From Promethearchaeota archaeon (GTDB lineage Archaea; Asgardarchaeota; Thorarchaeia; Thorarchaeales; Thorarchaeaceae), in assembly GCA_014728035.1 (NCBI GenBank), contig WJMJ01000059.1, positions 186,001 through 250,000 on the forward strand: a stretch of DNA of 64,000 nt, in the 5' to 3' direction. The notes beneath the pieces are model-generated. The model saw only the letters and a program-made list of their open reading frames with translations. It had not been told where the DNA came from and searched no databases. The translations under genes were made by a program, and so were the position numbers. Below, piece by piece: positions 24,109 through 31,495 of the stretch; the first letter of the stretch is position 1, and each line of letters starts with the position of its first letter.

Positions 24109-26213
24109 TACACATCAATAATATTTCTTGCGGCATTGACATCCGCGTGTAACTCTGACCCACAGTGAGGACAATAGAAGTATTCCCCGCCGGGACGTTT
24201 GGTTCGAGCTCCCTGTTTCTCCACCCGCATCCCACGCTCTCCACAGGCATGACAATCCTGAGAGGTGTAGGCAGGATTTACAGTCCAGACCCCACCGTAC
24301 TTGTGACCGAGGGCTTGCCGCATGTAGGTAGTGGTGTCAAGGACCTTGGCCCAGAGATTGGTACTCAACTTCCAAGACAGCGTACCTGCACCCCATCCCT
24401 TGGGAGGCTTGTAGGACTTGAGGTTCTCAAAGTACAGGGTCTTGACCCCGTGCTCCTCACAGAACCACGTTGTACGATAGGCCACCAATCGAGCAATCTC
24501 GCGGTCTATCATCCGAACCTTCCGCCAGTGAGCATCCAACAGGCTTTCCTTCTTTTTCAGATGGCCGGGATGTTCCATATCAGGATGTTTTTGTTCCCAG
24601 TTGTTCCGCATCTTCCGGACCAGCGAGCTCAGCTTTCGAGTCTGGTCTCTGAGAAGTTCCCGTTTGTCTATCAGGTGGTCGAATCCCACCAGCTCGTCAA
24701 CATAACCACTTCCATTCTTTGTTGAAAGGACTATGGCGACACGGATTCCTCGGTCAGCACCAGCTCTCCTGCTGTAGGTGCGGTCACCGAGAATCGAGTC
24801 GATGAGCTCGGGATGGGGGGGTTGGAAAGGGATCTGCAAAGTCAACCTCTTCCTTCGTTTGACCAGTCTGGGAGGACCACATCGACGGGAATCGCGCAAT
24901 CGCTGTATCTTCTCTTGCAATTCAGCTATTGTTTCCTCGTCACGGTCACTCCGGTTCTTGAGTCTTGCTAGTTGGTAGGTTGCATGTTGTAGGTCGATGG
25001 TGTTTCTGAGTTGATGGTGCTGGTCTGCGTACTTTGCAGCTCGAAACCTGAGTTGCATGGCTCGGAGATGTTTTCCCTGTTTTTCAGCCCTCTCTGCTTT
25101 CTCCAAATCACGCTTGACAGCTCGGGGGAACCAGTCAAAGAAGCGAAGGGTCAGGTTTTTGGTCCTATAGGGATTATCTGGATGGGGCTTTCCCTCTACC
25201 GGAGCTGGGAGTTTGATGGAGAAGAATATCTCGTTCTCACGCTCTGTGTCCCACGAGTACCAATATCCCTGGCCTGGCATATTCTCTGTGGAACCAGAAA
25301 AGTCCGTTGCAAAGCTCTTCATCAGTGGAGTCTCGAAGGGATAGCCGTTGGTCAACCAGCCTTCGACCAGACTCTTGGCTCTCAGCATAACCCGACCATT
25401 CTCTTTGAGATACTTCTTTACTCTGTATCTCTGGGAACCTCGTGTCCGTAATGGTTCTCCTCGGTCAGTGAGGATGGTCTCGTCAAGAGTTCTACGAAGC
25501 TGTCGCAGAACAGAAAGGGCATAGTAGTAAACAGACCCCTTCTTCTCCACCGCTTCACACGCTTCCCGAATCTCTTTTATCAATCCAGGGGGCACTCGTT
25601 TTCTAGCTAGTAGCAGCTCTAACTTGTTTGAGTCTTCATGGACAATTTCCAAGGCTGTGGTGAGCAGTTGCCGTCTCATCCAATCTGAGAGGAGGATTCG
25701 TGCTGCTTGTTCTAAGGCATTGCGATACAATCGTTCGAAGGTATCTGCCTTTATCTCAGGATTATGCTGGTAAGAAAGGGTTGGTTCCTTTCGTAACAAG
25801 ACATATCCCTGCCCTCTATATCCTGCCAAGTCTGAACAAATCCGGTTAAACTCATACGAGTCTGCATAGACTCGATTCAGGACTTCATTCACCATCTCAA
25901 TAAATTTCTCAAAATACTTAGACACAATAGAGAGGTCAAGTTTGTTGATCTTCTGCCCAGTAGTTTCATGCAATCGTTGTTGGAACTGTTTTACTGCATC
26001 TCTCCTAAAGGAGGGGTCAGGCCTATACCCTTTCCCCTTCTTCTGGATGACTCGTTCAACAGAATTCAGTCGGAATTCAGATACAAGATATTTCAGTCCC
26101 GTATATTTCGCAGTGGTCGATGACTCCAATATAAGTTTGTCATCCATTGTCTGTTGCCTTGAAGAGTCCTTCTTTGGCTCCCGGAGATGACACCGGGCTT
26201 GTTTTTCAATCAT
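24075..26213 (-). CDS. tnpB: TnpB-family RNA-guided nuclease, enlarged
   Basis: The C-terminal 230 residues form the TnpB RuvC core: Asp488 in GADRGIRV, Glu597 in LYFENLKSY, Asp692 in ADVNAARNI, and a zinc finger with Cys655/658 (CHAC) and Cys682/685 (CPHC); numbering is from the TTG at 26216, one codon before the ATG. All three catalytic acids are present. TnpB proteins are usually about 400 residues, whereas this has 712, with some 480 residues before RuvC. These include predicted helical segments (about 370-450 coiled coil), so the recognition region is expanded as in Cas12-like proteins. It overlaps the tnpA remnant by 8 nt. Confidence 0.9.
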   Translation of the reverse strand: MIEKQARCHLREPKKDSSRQQTMDDKLILESSTTAKYTGLKYLVSEFRLNSVERVIQKKGKGYRPDPSFRRDAVKQFQQRLHETTGQKINKLDLSIVSKYFEKFIEMVNEVLNRVYADSYEFNRICSDLAGYRGQGYVLLRKEPTLSYQHNPEIKADTFERLYRNALEQAARILLSDWMRRQLLTTALEIVHEDSNKLELLLARKRVPPGLIKEIREACEAVEKKGSVYYYALSVLRQLRRTLDETILTDRGEPLRTRGSQRYRVKKYLKENGRVMLRAKSLVEGWLTNGYPFETPLMKSFATDFSGSTENMPGQGYWYSWDTERENEIFFSIKLPAPVEGKPHPDNPYRTKNLTLRFFDWFPRAVKRDLEKAERAEKQGKHLRAMQLRFRAAKYADQHHQLRNTIDLQHATYQLARLKNRSDRDEETIAELQEKIQRLRDSRRCGPPRLVKRRKRLTLQIPFQPPHPELIDSILGDRTYSRRAGADRGIRVAIVLSTKNGSGYVDELVGFDHLIDKRELLRDQTRKLSSLVRKMRNNWEQKHPDMEHPGHLKKKESLLDAHWRKVRMIDREIARLVAYRTTWFCEEHGVKTLYFENLKSYKPPKGWGAGTLSWKLSTNLWAKVLDTTTYMRQALGHKYGGVWTVNPAYTSQDCHACGERGMRVEKQGARTKRPGGEYFYCPHCGSELHADVNAARNIIDVYQSSTVAGRTA

Positions 26214-26577
26214 CAACCTTGCACCTCTCTATCATTATATCCAATCCATATATTCTCCTAGAAGTGCAATAGAACCCAGACCAACTTCCTTGATTCTTTG
26301 GAAACTTTCGACTGTGCTGGCAGAGTTCCTCCACCTTCCGAGCCAGGTCTCCCGCCGCCTTCTGTCGGTGACTAGACACTCTTGCGTAGACTGCGGGATG
26401 AGCTGGAAGTAACTTCTCTTGGGCGGTTCCATGTTTGATCCGAGCTATCTCTCTGAGGGGGATACGACGATGATTACCAAGAGTTCGATAACATTCTATC
26501 AAGCCCTGTTTATCCCACCTTCTGATGGTCTTGGTGCACACTCCCAATCGAGCTGCTGCAATCGATACCGAAAACAT
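26206..26577 (-). pseudogene. tnpA: IS607-type serine recombinase TnpA, truncated
   Basis: The first 90 residues are a good IS607 TnpA. A MerR-like helix-turn-helix (AAARLGVCTKTIRRWDKQGL) is followed by the recombinase start YARVSSHRQK, with the catalytic Ser. After about residue 92 the sequence no longer fits the family and the protein stops at 123 residues; intact TnpA has about 200. A second minus-strand frame (26235-26432) carries fragments such as KEVGLGSIA, which suggests a frameshift plus loss of the C-terminal half. It should be inactive. Confidence 0.8.
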
Positions 26578-26605
26578 GGGGACGTATTGACCTATTACTT
26601 AATCA

Positions 26606-26626
26606 ATGTCCAACTTTGTCCAAAGT
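26606..26626. repeat. Terminal repeat, tnpA (left) end
   Basis: ATGTCCAACTTTGTCCAAAGT holds two TGTCCAA heptamers and mirrors the end at 24056-24075. It lies 29 nt upstream of the tnpA ATG. Confidence 0.75.
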
Positions 26627-26715
26627 TCTGGTATCAGCCCGCAACCCCTGTTGCTCTTCCAAGAGGGCCTATGCTTGATATGTTTGTTCAGGCTATACTT
26701 GATGGTTCATTCTAA
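26627..26715 (+). pseudogene. 3' part of the host gene split by the element
   Basis: Reading on from the element end gives YQPATPVALPRGPMLDM then FVQAILDGSF and TAA at 26713-26715. It joins well to the 5' part ending in ITVDCY, for a restored protein of about 115 residues. The stop overlaps the convergent dut gene by 9 nt. Confidence 0.6.
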
Positions 26716-27153
26716 GCCTGTGCTTCCAAACCCACCTTCTCCACGCTCAGATTTTCCAAGATCTTCCACTTGCTCGAAAATCACATCTGGTACTCTTCTG
26801 ATAGCAAGTTGTGCTATCCGCATTCCTTCCTCTATCATGAAGCTTTCCGTTCCATGATTTATCATGATGGATTTTATTTCTCCTCTATATCCACTATCTA
26901 TTGTTCCTGGACTATTGAGCACAGTTACACCATGTTTGATTGCAAGTCCACTTCTTGGTCTAACAACCCCTTCGTACCCAAATGGAATCTCTAGTGCAAT
27001 ACCCGTTGCTATTGCGTATCGTTCACCTGGTTTCAATTCATATTTCTCTGTTGAGAAAAGGTCGAATGCAACATCTCCTTTTCTGGCAGCCTTTGGTATT
27101 TTCCCTTGTGGCGATAGAAGCTTGACTCTAATCCTAATCTTTCCATCCAGCAC
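26707..27153 (-). CDS. dut: dUTP diphosphatase
   Basis: This 148-residue trimeric-type dUTPase hydrolyses dUTP to dUMP, keeping uracil out of DNA. All five motifs are visible: GDVAFDLFS (I), RPRSGLA (II), PGTIDSGYRGEI with the catalytic Asp (III), EGMRIAQLAI (IV) and RGEGGFGSTG (V). It is a single gene, convergent with the interrupted host gene. Confidence 0.96.
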   Translation of the reverse strand: MLDGKIRIRVKLLSPQGKIPKAARKGDVAFDLFSTEKYELKPGERYAIATGIALEIPFGYEGVVRPRSGLAIKHGVTVLNSPGTIDSGYRGEIKSIMINHGTESFMIEEGMRIAQLAIRRVPDVIFEQVEDLGKSERGEGGFGSTGLE

Positions 27154-27253
27154 CTGTTTCTCTCCCAGTATTGATTTCTAGTTGTCTTCCAGAACCCCAT
27201 TTATCATTTTGCACACCTAACAACACTTATATGTAAATAAAATATAGTACTAT

Positions 27254-27294
27254 ATAACACACAGTGTATAATTACACACAGCGTTGTGTTATAC
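27254..27294 (+). promoter_or_regulatory. padR promoter with overlapping operator
   Basis: TATAACACA (27254-27262) and TGTGTTATA (27286-27294) form a 9-bp inverted repeat. Between them, further ACACA/TGTGT and GTGTAT repeats occur. The left arm includes a TATA box (ACTATATAAC). Binding here would block polymerase recruitment, so autoregulation by the PadR protein encoded just downstream is likely. Confidence 0.6.
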
Positions 27295-27314
27295 ACTATT
27301 TGGGTGTGGTACTA

Positions 27315-27674
27315 ATGACAAGTAAAGCAGACAAGGAATACGACCGATGGTCCAAAGAGGTAAAACGTGGTGCAGTTACACTCGCCATTCTCGCATTATT
27401 AGAGCGTGAAACCGCTTATGGCTATGAAGTAGTTAAACGGCTGGAGGATATGACAACTTTTCTAGCTCTCGAACAGGGAACTGTGTATCCTCTTCTTCGT
27501 CGACTTGAGAAACGTGACCTATTGGTTTCCGAATGGAATTATGAAGACAAGACGAAACCAAAGAAGTATTACCGAATTACTGCCGAGGGTAAGACATCTC
27601 TTAACATGATGAAAAAGACATGGGCTGACCTCTCGCAGGAAATGAATACAATTTTGTTTGGAGTTGAAAAATAA
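27315..27674 (+). CDS. PadR-family transcriptional regulator
   Basis: This is a 119-residue winged-helix protein from ATG 27315 (MTSKADKEYDRWSKEVKRG). The PadR signature is clear: TLAILALLERETAYGYEVVKRLED, LEQGTVYPLLRRLEKRDLLVSEW and KPKKYYRITAEGK. Its last base overlaps the start of the next gene. PadR regulators are commonly paired with HAAS-domain membrane proteins, as here. A GTG at 27264 would extend it through the operator and is unlikely. Confidence 0.92.
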   Translation: MTSKADKEYDRWSKEVKRGAVTLAILALLERETAYGYEVVKRLEDMTTFLALEQGTVYPLLRRLEKRDLLVSEWNYEDKTKPKKYYRITAEGKTSLNMMKKTWADLSQEMNTILFGVEK

Positions 27675-28771
27675 TGACTAAAGACCCAATGAAGATGATT
27701 GATGAATATCTGGAACGTGTGAAAATCTACCTCCCGCTCAATAGTGAAGAGTCACTCATTGAGATACGAACCCATTTGATAGAGGAGGCAGAACGGATTG
27801 GAGATGGGAAGATATCCCCTGGCTCAGTTATGATGGCTATTGAACGGTTTGGTGATCCGAAAACAGCTGCGACTGAATATGCTGGCACCAAGAAGAAGGT
27901 CCGATTTATTCCTGCTGAATATGTTCATCCCTTATTTCGAATTTTTGTTACTTTTATTGCAGTAGGAATTGCGTTTGTGGCGGGAGCTTTCATTACAGGA
28001 CTATATATCCCTGGCTTGGTTTTTTCCGAAATTATGATTTTCTTGATTCCGTTGATGATAATTGTCAATCTTATTTTTGCAATTGTAATAATTGCTGGAA
28101 TATCTAAGATTGATCAAGATAGACTGGCAACTGAAAAAACCATTGTCGAATCTGTTCTTGGAATTGGTTCTGAGGCGTTCAAACCAAAGAGCAAGCTAGA
28201 TTCAATAGGAGAGGTTATCATGAGCGTGATATTTTCGATTATTCTGTTACATCCTGCAATGATTGCTATTTACTCTCCTGTACTTATACCATTCATTATT
28301 CCCCTTGCTACCATGGCATTAGCTGGTGCTTTCAAAGGATTCCTTTTTGTTGTGGGTGGTGAAAATAATCTAACTCTTATCTTTGAGCTAATTTTGAGTG
28401 GAATATGGATCATATTTGCAATGATTATTGTAAATATTGGCTGGCCTTTCACAGGGGTCTATGTATTTTCAGACGGAGTTTGGCACCTCGTAGATTTGGC
28501 AACAATATTTTCAGAGAATGCAATTCCCTTCTGGCCATTTGATGGCATCTGGGCTTTCATTATCTTTGTGTCCGTAGTTGTTGCCACATGGCATGTTATT
28601 GTTTCAGCAACGAAGATATCCATGTATCTACAGGAAGGAAAAGGTATATGGTGGAAAGGCAAGTGGGGTGAACGAGACCCGATTTCCGCTACTAGTAAAC
28701 ACATCACTGAGGGAACACCTCTCGATTCTCTTAGATCCGATAGTGCTGATTGTGAAGACGAATCGAATTAG
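27674..28771 (+). CDS. HAAS-domain multi-pass membrane protein
   Basis: This 365-residue protein has an N-terminal HAAS-like helical domain (1-75: IDEYLERVKIYLPLNSEESLIEIRTHLIEEAE, then IERFGDPKTAATEYAG). About six transmembrane helices follow in two blocks (about 98-160 and 180-310). HAAS proteins are signalling partners of PadR regulators. It shares an operon with padR (1-nt overlap) and is followed by a terminator. The signal it senses is unknown. Confidence 0.8.
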   Translation: MTKDPMKMIDEYLERVKIYLPLNSEESLIEIRTHLIEEAERIGDGKISPGSVMMAIERFGDPKTAATEYAGTKKKVRFIPAEYVHPLFRIFVTFIAVGIAFVAGAFITGLYIPGLVFSEIMIFLIPLMIIVNLIFAIVIIAGISKIDQDRLATEKTIVESVLGIGSEAFKPKSKLDSIGEVIMSVIFSIILLHPAMIAIYSPVLIPFIIPLATMALAGAFKGFLFVVGGENNLTLIFELILSGIWIIFAMIIVNIGWPFTGVYVFSDGVWHLVDLATIFSENAIPFWPFDGIWAFIIFVSVVVATWHVIVSATKISMYLQEGKGIWWKGKWGERDPISATSKHITEGTPLDSLRSDSADCEDESN

Positions 28772-28790
28772 ACTGGTTGACATAACAGTT

Positions 28791-28820
28791 GGGAGGTTTT
28801 TTCCTCCCCTCCACTTTTTA
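28791..28820 (+). terminator. Terminator of the padR-HAAS operon
   Basis: GGGAGG-TTTTTT-CCTCCC (28791-28808) is followed by CTCCACTTTTTA. It lies about 20 nt after the HAAS gene stop. Confidence 0.7.
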
Positions 28821-28847
28821 GAATATTGAATAGTAATGAGATAACGA

Positions 28848-28954
28848 TGGTGCCGAGGGCCGGAGATTCAGACCCAGTGGAAGTCACCAAGTCATTTGAA
28901 CCAGCGACAACACGGTCTTCAGCCGTGCGATCTCCCTGGCTGATCTACCTCGGC
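28848..28954 (-). tRNA. tRNA-Phe(GAA) with T-loop intron
   Basis: Acceptor GCCGAGG pairs with CCTCGGC and CCA is encoded. The D arm is GATC-AGCCAGGGA-GATC. The anticodon arm is CACGG-CTGAAGA-CCGTG, with anticodon GAA. T-stem halves GCTGG and CCGGC are separated by 37 nt rather than 7. Removing the 30-nt intron at 28865-28894 restores the T-loop TTCAAAT exactly. Confidence 0.93.
28865..28894 (-). other. BHB intron in T-loop (59/60) of tRNA-Phe
   Basis: The fold is canonical. The outer helix is the T-stem GCTGG/CCGGC and the central 4-bp helix is TTCA/TGAA. The 5' bulge is AAT and the 3' bulge TCT. The inner 9-bp helix is GACTTGGTG/CACTGGGTC with loop ACTTC. Cutting between bases 2 and 3 of each bulge removes 30 nt and leaves TTCAAAT. 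Confidence 0.9.
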
Positions 28955-29040
28955 AAGAAATAATCCCCATGACCAGGGCTCACGGGGAATTTCTGTAATT
29001 TGATGTGGTCAAGTTTTCTGATATAAATATAGCGGACTAT

Positions 29041-29520
29041 CTATTTGGAAAGTTCCTCTACTGCTTTTTTGACCTTATCAAATGGTGGTAGTTTTCCTGG
29101 ATTATCACTAACCCATGCATATTTTATTACTTCGTCCTGTCCAATAACAAAGACCGAGCGTTTTGCTACTTCCTTCATTCCAGCTAAGTCTGGAAGTACG
29201 ATGTCATAATCGTGAATTGTTTTCTTTTCCCAATCTGATAGAAGTGGAAATTGTAGATTATTCTTCTTCTTGAACTCGGCATGACTGAAGATTCCATCAA
29301 CAGAGATTCCAAATACATTTGCTCCAAGTTTGTTATATGTTGCAATGGCATCTCTAAAAGTGCACAATTCTTCTTGGCATGTTGAAGAGAAATCCGCAGG
29401 ATAGAATACTAATACGACTGGTCCTTTTTCCAGCTCTTTACTAAGAGTAATTGATTTTCCAGGTGCTTCAAGCAACGTGAAGTCGGGTGCTTTACTTCCT
29501 GTTTGTAGTCCTCCAGACAT
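29041..29520 (-). CDS. Peroxiredoxin (Bcp/AhpC-type)
   Basis: This 159-residue peroxiredoxin starts at ATG 29520, which has GAGGT upstream (a GTG at 29535 overlaps it). The peroxidatic Cys lies in FYPADFSSTCQEELCTF, with a second Cys five residues on, as in atypical 2-Cys Bcp enzymes. It reduces hydroperoxides with thiol donors. The C-terminal KRSVFVIGQDEVIKYAWVSD strand region is typical of the fold. Confidence 0.93.
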   Translation of the reverse strand: MSGGLQTGSKAPDFTLLEAPGKSITLSKELEKGPVVLVFYPADFSSTCQEELCTFRDAIATYNKLGANVFGISVDGIFSHAEFKKKNNLQFPLLSDWEKKTIHDYDIVLPDLAGMKEVAKRSVFVIGQDEVIKYAWVSDNPGKLPPFDKVKKAVEELSK

Positions 29521-29598
29521 AGTGATATACCTCACTATAGTTAAGAGATTAACCCTCTTAAGATTTCAGGTGAGTAACACGAATTGATCTTACCATGT

Positions 29599-30129
29599 TC
29601 ATTTGATCTTAACGTTCATATAGCTTGCAATAACTGCACAAGCGATTGCAGATATGTTGACAGCCAGTGGGTACTGGAATATGGGGTCAAGAAATGAGAG
29701 GGTTGCTAGCCATGAAGGCAAATTGGATGCAGCTGAGATACCAAATGGTACGAAATAGAACATAAGAAACACACTGGTAAGAAGAGCCACTCCAACAAAT
29801 GCTGGCATGTCCGAAAATGATCTGGCAAATTCAGAAAGCTTGGTAAGCCAATCGGCTTGGGATCTTTGACGCCTTCTAACTTTTCGTTTTGACACAATAT
29901 GAGCCCATCGGTACATAGCCTCTGCCATGAGCACATAGGAACCAGCTAAGACTACCATTGCTCCCAAAGCCACAATAAGTTGTAGCTCTGCACTGAGCAC
30001 TTGGATATATGCCTGTGCGTGCCAAAGAATGGGTATCTGCACGAATCCTGCAATACCAAGAAACATTATCATTAGACCGGGCTTGCTGCCACGTTTCCAC
30101 CAAACTGCTAGGCTCATTTTTGTTAACAA
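29599..30129 (-). CDS. Four-helix membrane protein
   Basis: This protein of about 175 residues has predicted transmembrane helices at about 17-37, 48-70, 108-130 and 150-172. A very basic cytoplasmic loop (SKRKVRRRQRSQ, about 80-92) lies between the second and third. I recognise no family. The start may be ATG 30117. It is 63 bp upstream of the peroxiredoxin, same strand. Confidence 0.65.
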   Translation of the reverse strand: MLTKMSLAVWWKRGSKPGLMIMFLGIAGFVQIPILWHAQAYIQVLSAELQLIVALGAMVVLAGSYVLMAEAMYRWAHIVSKRKVRRRQRSQADWLTKLSEFARSFSDMPAFVGVALLTSVFLMFYFVPFGISAASNLPSWLATLSFLDPIFQYPLAVNISAIACAVIASYMNVKIK

Positions 30130-30244
30130 CCTGTTCGTGTGTTATCGAGGTCAGAAAAAGGTTCCCACTTTAAGCTTTTGGAACGATTGAATCAGTACTA
30201 TCTTTGACAAAATTATGTTCTAATGAATAACATACATGTCAGTT

Positions 30245-30805
30245 CTATTTTGTGGCAATAATTGAAAAATAGTGATACCTATCGTCTAATTTGATGATAT
30301 CAAACCCCGTTCTTGTGATCATTGAACTGATACTATCTATGGTCTGATTCTGTCTACCTCTTACTAGATATCTCATTATTGAGATGGTGTGGTCAGGAAA
30401 CTTGTATTTCACCCGGAAATGAAATTTTGGTTCTTGACAGTCTATTTTTGCAGAGAGTACAGAGACTCTTCCGCTATCTTTGAGCACTCTATGAATCTCC
30501 TCAAATACACGCACCTTAGCGTCTGTATTTGCAATATATCCTAACGAAAACCAAAGACAAGCTTTTGTAAACTGTGCATTTTGTATGCCTAGTTGTATTG
30601 CATTTCCGAGTATCCAATCTGCTCCTGATTGGTATATCTGAGCCTCTCTAATCTTACTTATACTGATATCTACTGCACAGACTTTAGCTTGAGTTATTCT
30701 GGAAACTAAAGCTTCACTACCTGCACCAATATCAATAACAATCTCGTCATTGTGTATTTCAGGTAATGTGATTTCTTGTGTTGGGACCTCATGGGTGGAT
30801 TTCAT
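30245..30805 (-). CDS. SAM-dependent methyltransferase
   Basis: This 186-residue class I methyltransferase has motif I as IVIDIGAGSEALVSRI (about 24-39), the acidic ribose-binding residue in VCAVDIS, and a motif IV region ACLWFSLGYIAN. Motif IV lacks an NPPY or DxPY signature, so the substrate is open, perhaps a small molecule or lipid. It stands alone, divergent from the GNAT gene. Confidence 0.75.
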   Translation of the reverse strand: MKSTHEVPTQEITLPEIHNDEIVIDIGAGSEALVSRITQAKVCAVDISISKIREAQIYQSGADWILGNAIQLGIQNAQFTKACLWFSLGYIANTDAKVRVFEEIHRVLKDSGRVSVLSAKIDCQEPKFHFRVKYKFPDHTISIMRYLVRGRQNQTIDSISSMITRTGFDIIKLDDRYHYFSIIATK

Positions 30806-30934
30806 AGTTTCAAAATCACTTTGCTTGATAGAAGAAATCTGTTGAAAAATTTAACGTGATAGCTGTCATGGAAAAGGATAATTTTGAGTGTTTATCGTCG
30901 TTTGTGATGTAGGTCCTGTTGTGAAGGTGAATTC

Positions 30935-31495
30935 ATGGAAAAAGCTTGGATTTTCAGAAAGGCATCATTGGACGATGCATCTTTCATCGCAAAGATTAAT
31001 GCAATGCACGTAGGAAATAAAGGTCCTGGTGGGTTTCTCATTATTGCTTTGGATGAATCGGAGATTCGTCATCTTATTGAAAGCGCCGATATTGATTTTT
31101 ATGCTGCAAAAAGATCAAACGGTGAATTGCTTGGATATGCAGAAATCACTTCACAATTCGACAGGACACTTCTGAATAACATGACTTGGGTAAATGGTAT
31201 ATTTGAACAATCGATAAAGCAAATACTTTCTGGTGACTTTATCTATATCAAACAACTGGCAATTCATCCTTCTTATCAACGTCAAGGTGTAGCTACATTT
31301 CTATACAAGAATCTGGAAGCCGCGATCAAGAAGGACATTATTGTCTTTGCAGCACATCGTCCATTTCATAATGAACCCTCTATTGCCTTTCACAAGAAGA
31401 TGGGCTTCACTATGGTTGCAAAATTACATAGGTCCGATTTTGGTGGACACTCGGAATATGAGAGTTTCTTTTTCATGAAGAAGCTGTCTAATTAG
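30935..31495 (+). CDS. GNAT-family N-acetyltransferase
   Basis: This 186-residue protein has the acetyl-CoA-binding motif A in IKQLAIHPSYQRQGVATFLYKNLE (Q-x-x-G-V/A pattern) and a C-terminal HKKMGFTMVAKL strand, as in GNAT enzymes. The substrate is unknown. Its stop overlaps the convergent gene at 31488 by 8 nt. Confidence 0.85.
   Translation: MEKAWIFRKASLDDASFIAKINAMHVGNKGPGGFLIIALDESEIRHLIESADIDFYAAKRSNGELLGYAEITSQFDRTLLNNMTWVNGIFEQSIKQILSGDFIYIKQLAIHPSYQRQGVATFLYKNLEAAIKKDIIVFAAHRPFHNEPSIAFHKKMGFTMVAKLHRSDFGGHSEYESFFFMKKLSN

Larger units (their letters stand above)
24056..26626 (-). mobile_element. IS607-type element with large tnpB
   Basis: The unit of about 2.57 kb carries a decayed serine recombinase (tnpA) and tnpB, both on the minus strand. 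It is bounded by near-perfect inverted ends: 24056-24075 (reverse complement ATGTCCAAGTTTGTCCAAGT) and 26606-26626 (ATGTCCAACTTTGTCCAAAGT). Each end holds two copies of TGTCCAA. Both flanks belong to one host gene, so the ends are set to within a few bases. No target duplication is evident, which fits serine-recombinase insertion. Confidence 0.8.

Noticed and set aside
24165-25451. Plus-strand frames of 146-186 codons inside the element
   Set aside because: They are antisense to tnpB, which has intact catalytic motifs; they have no ribosome sites or known domains.
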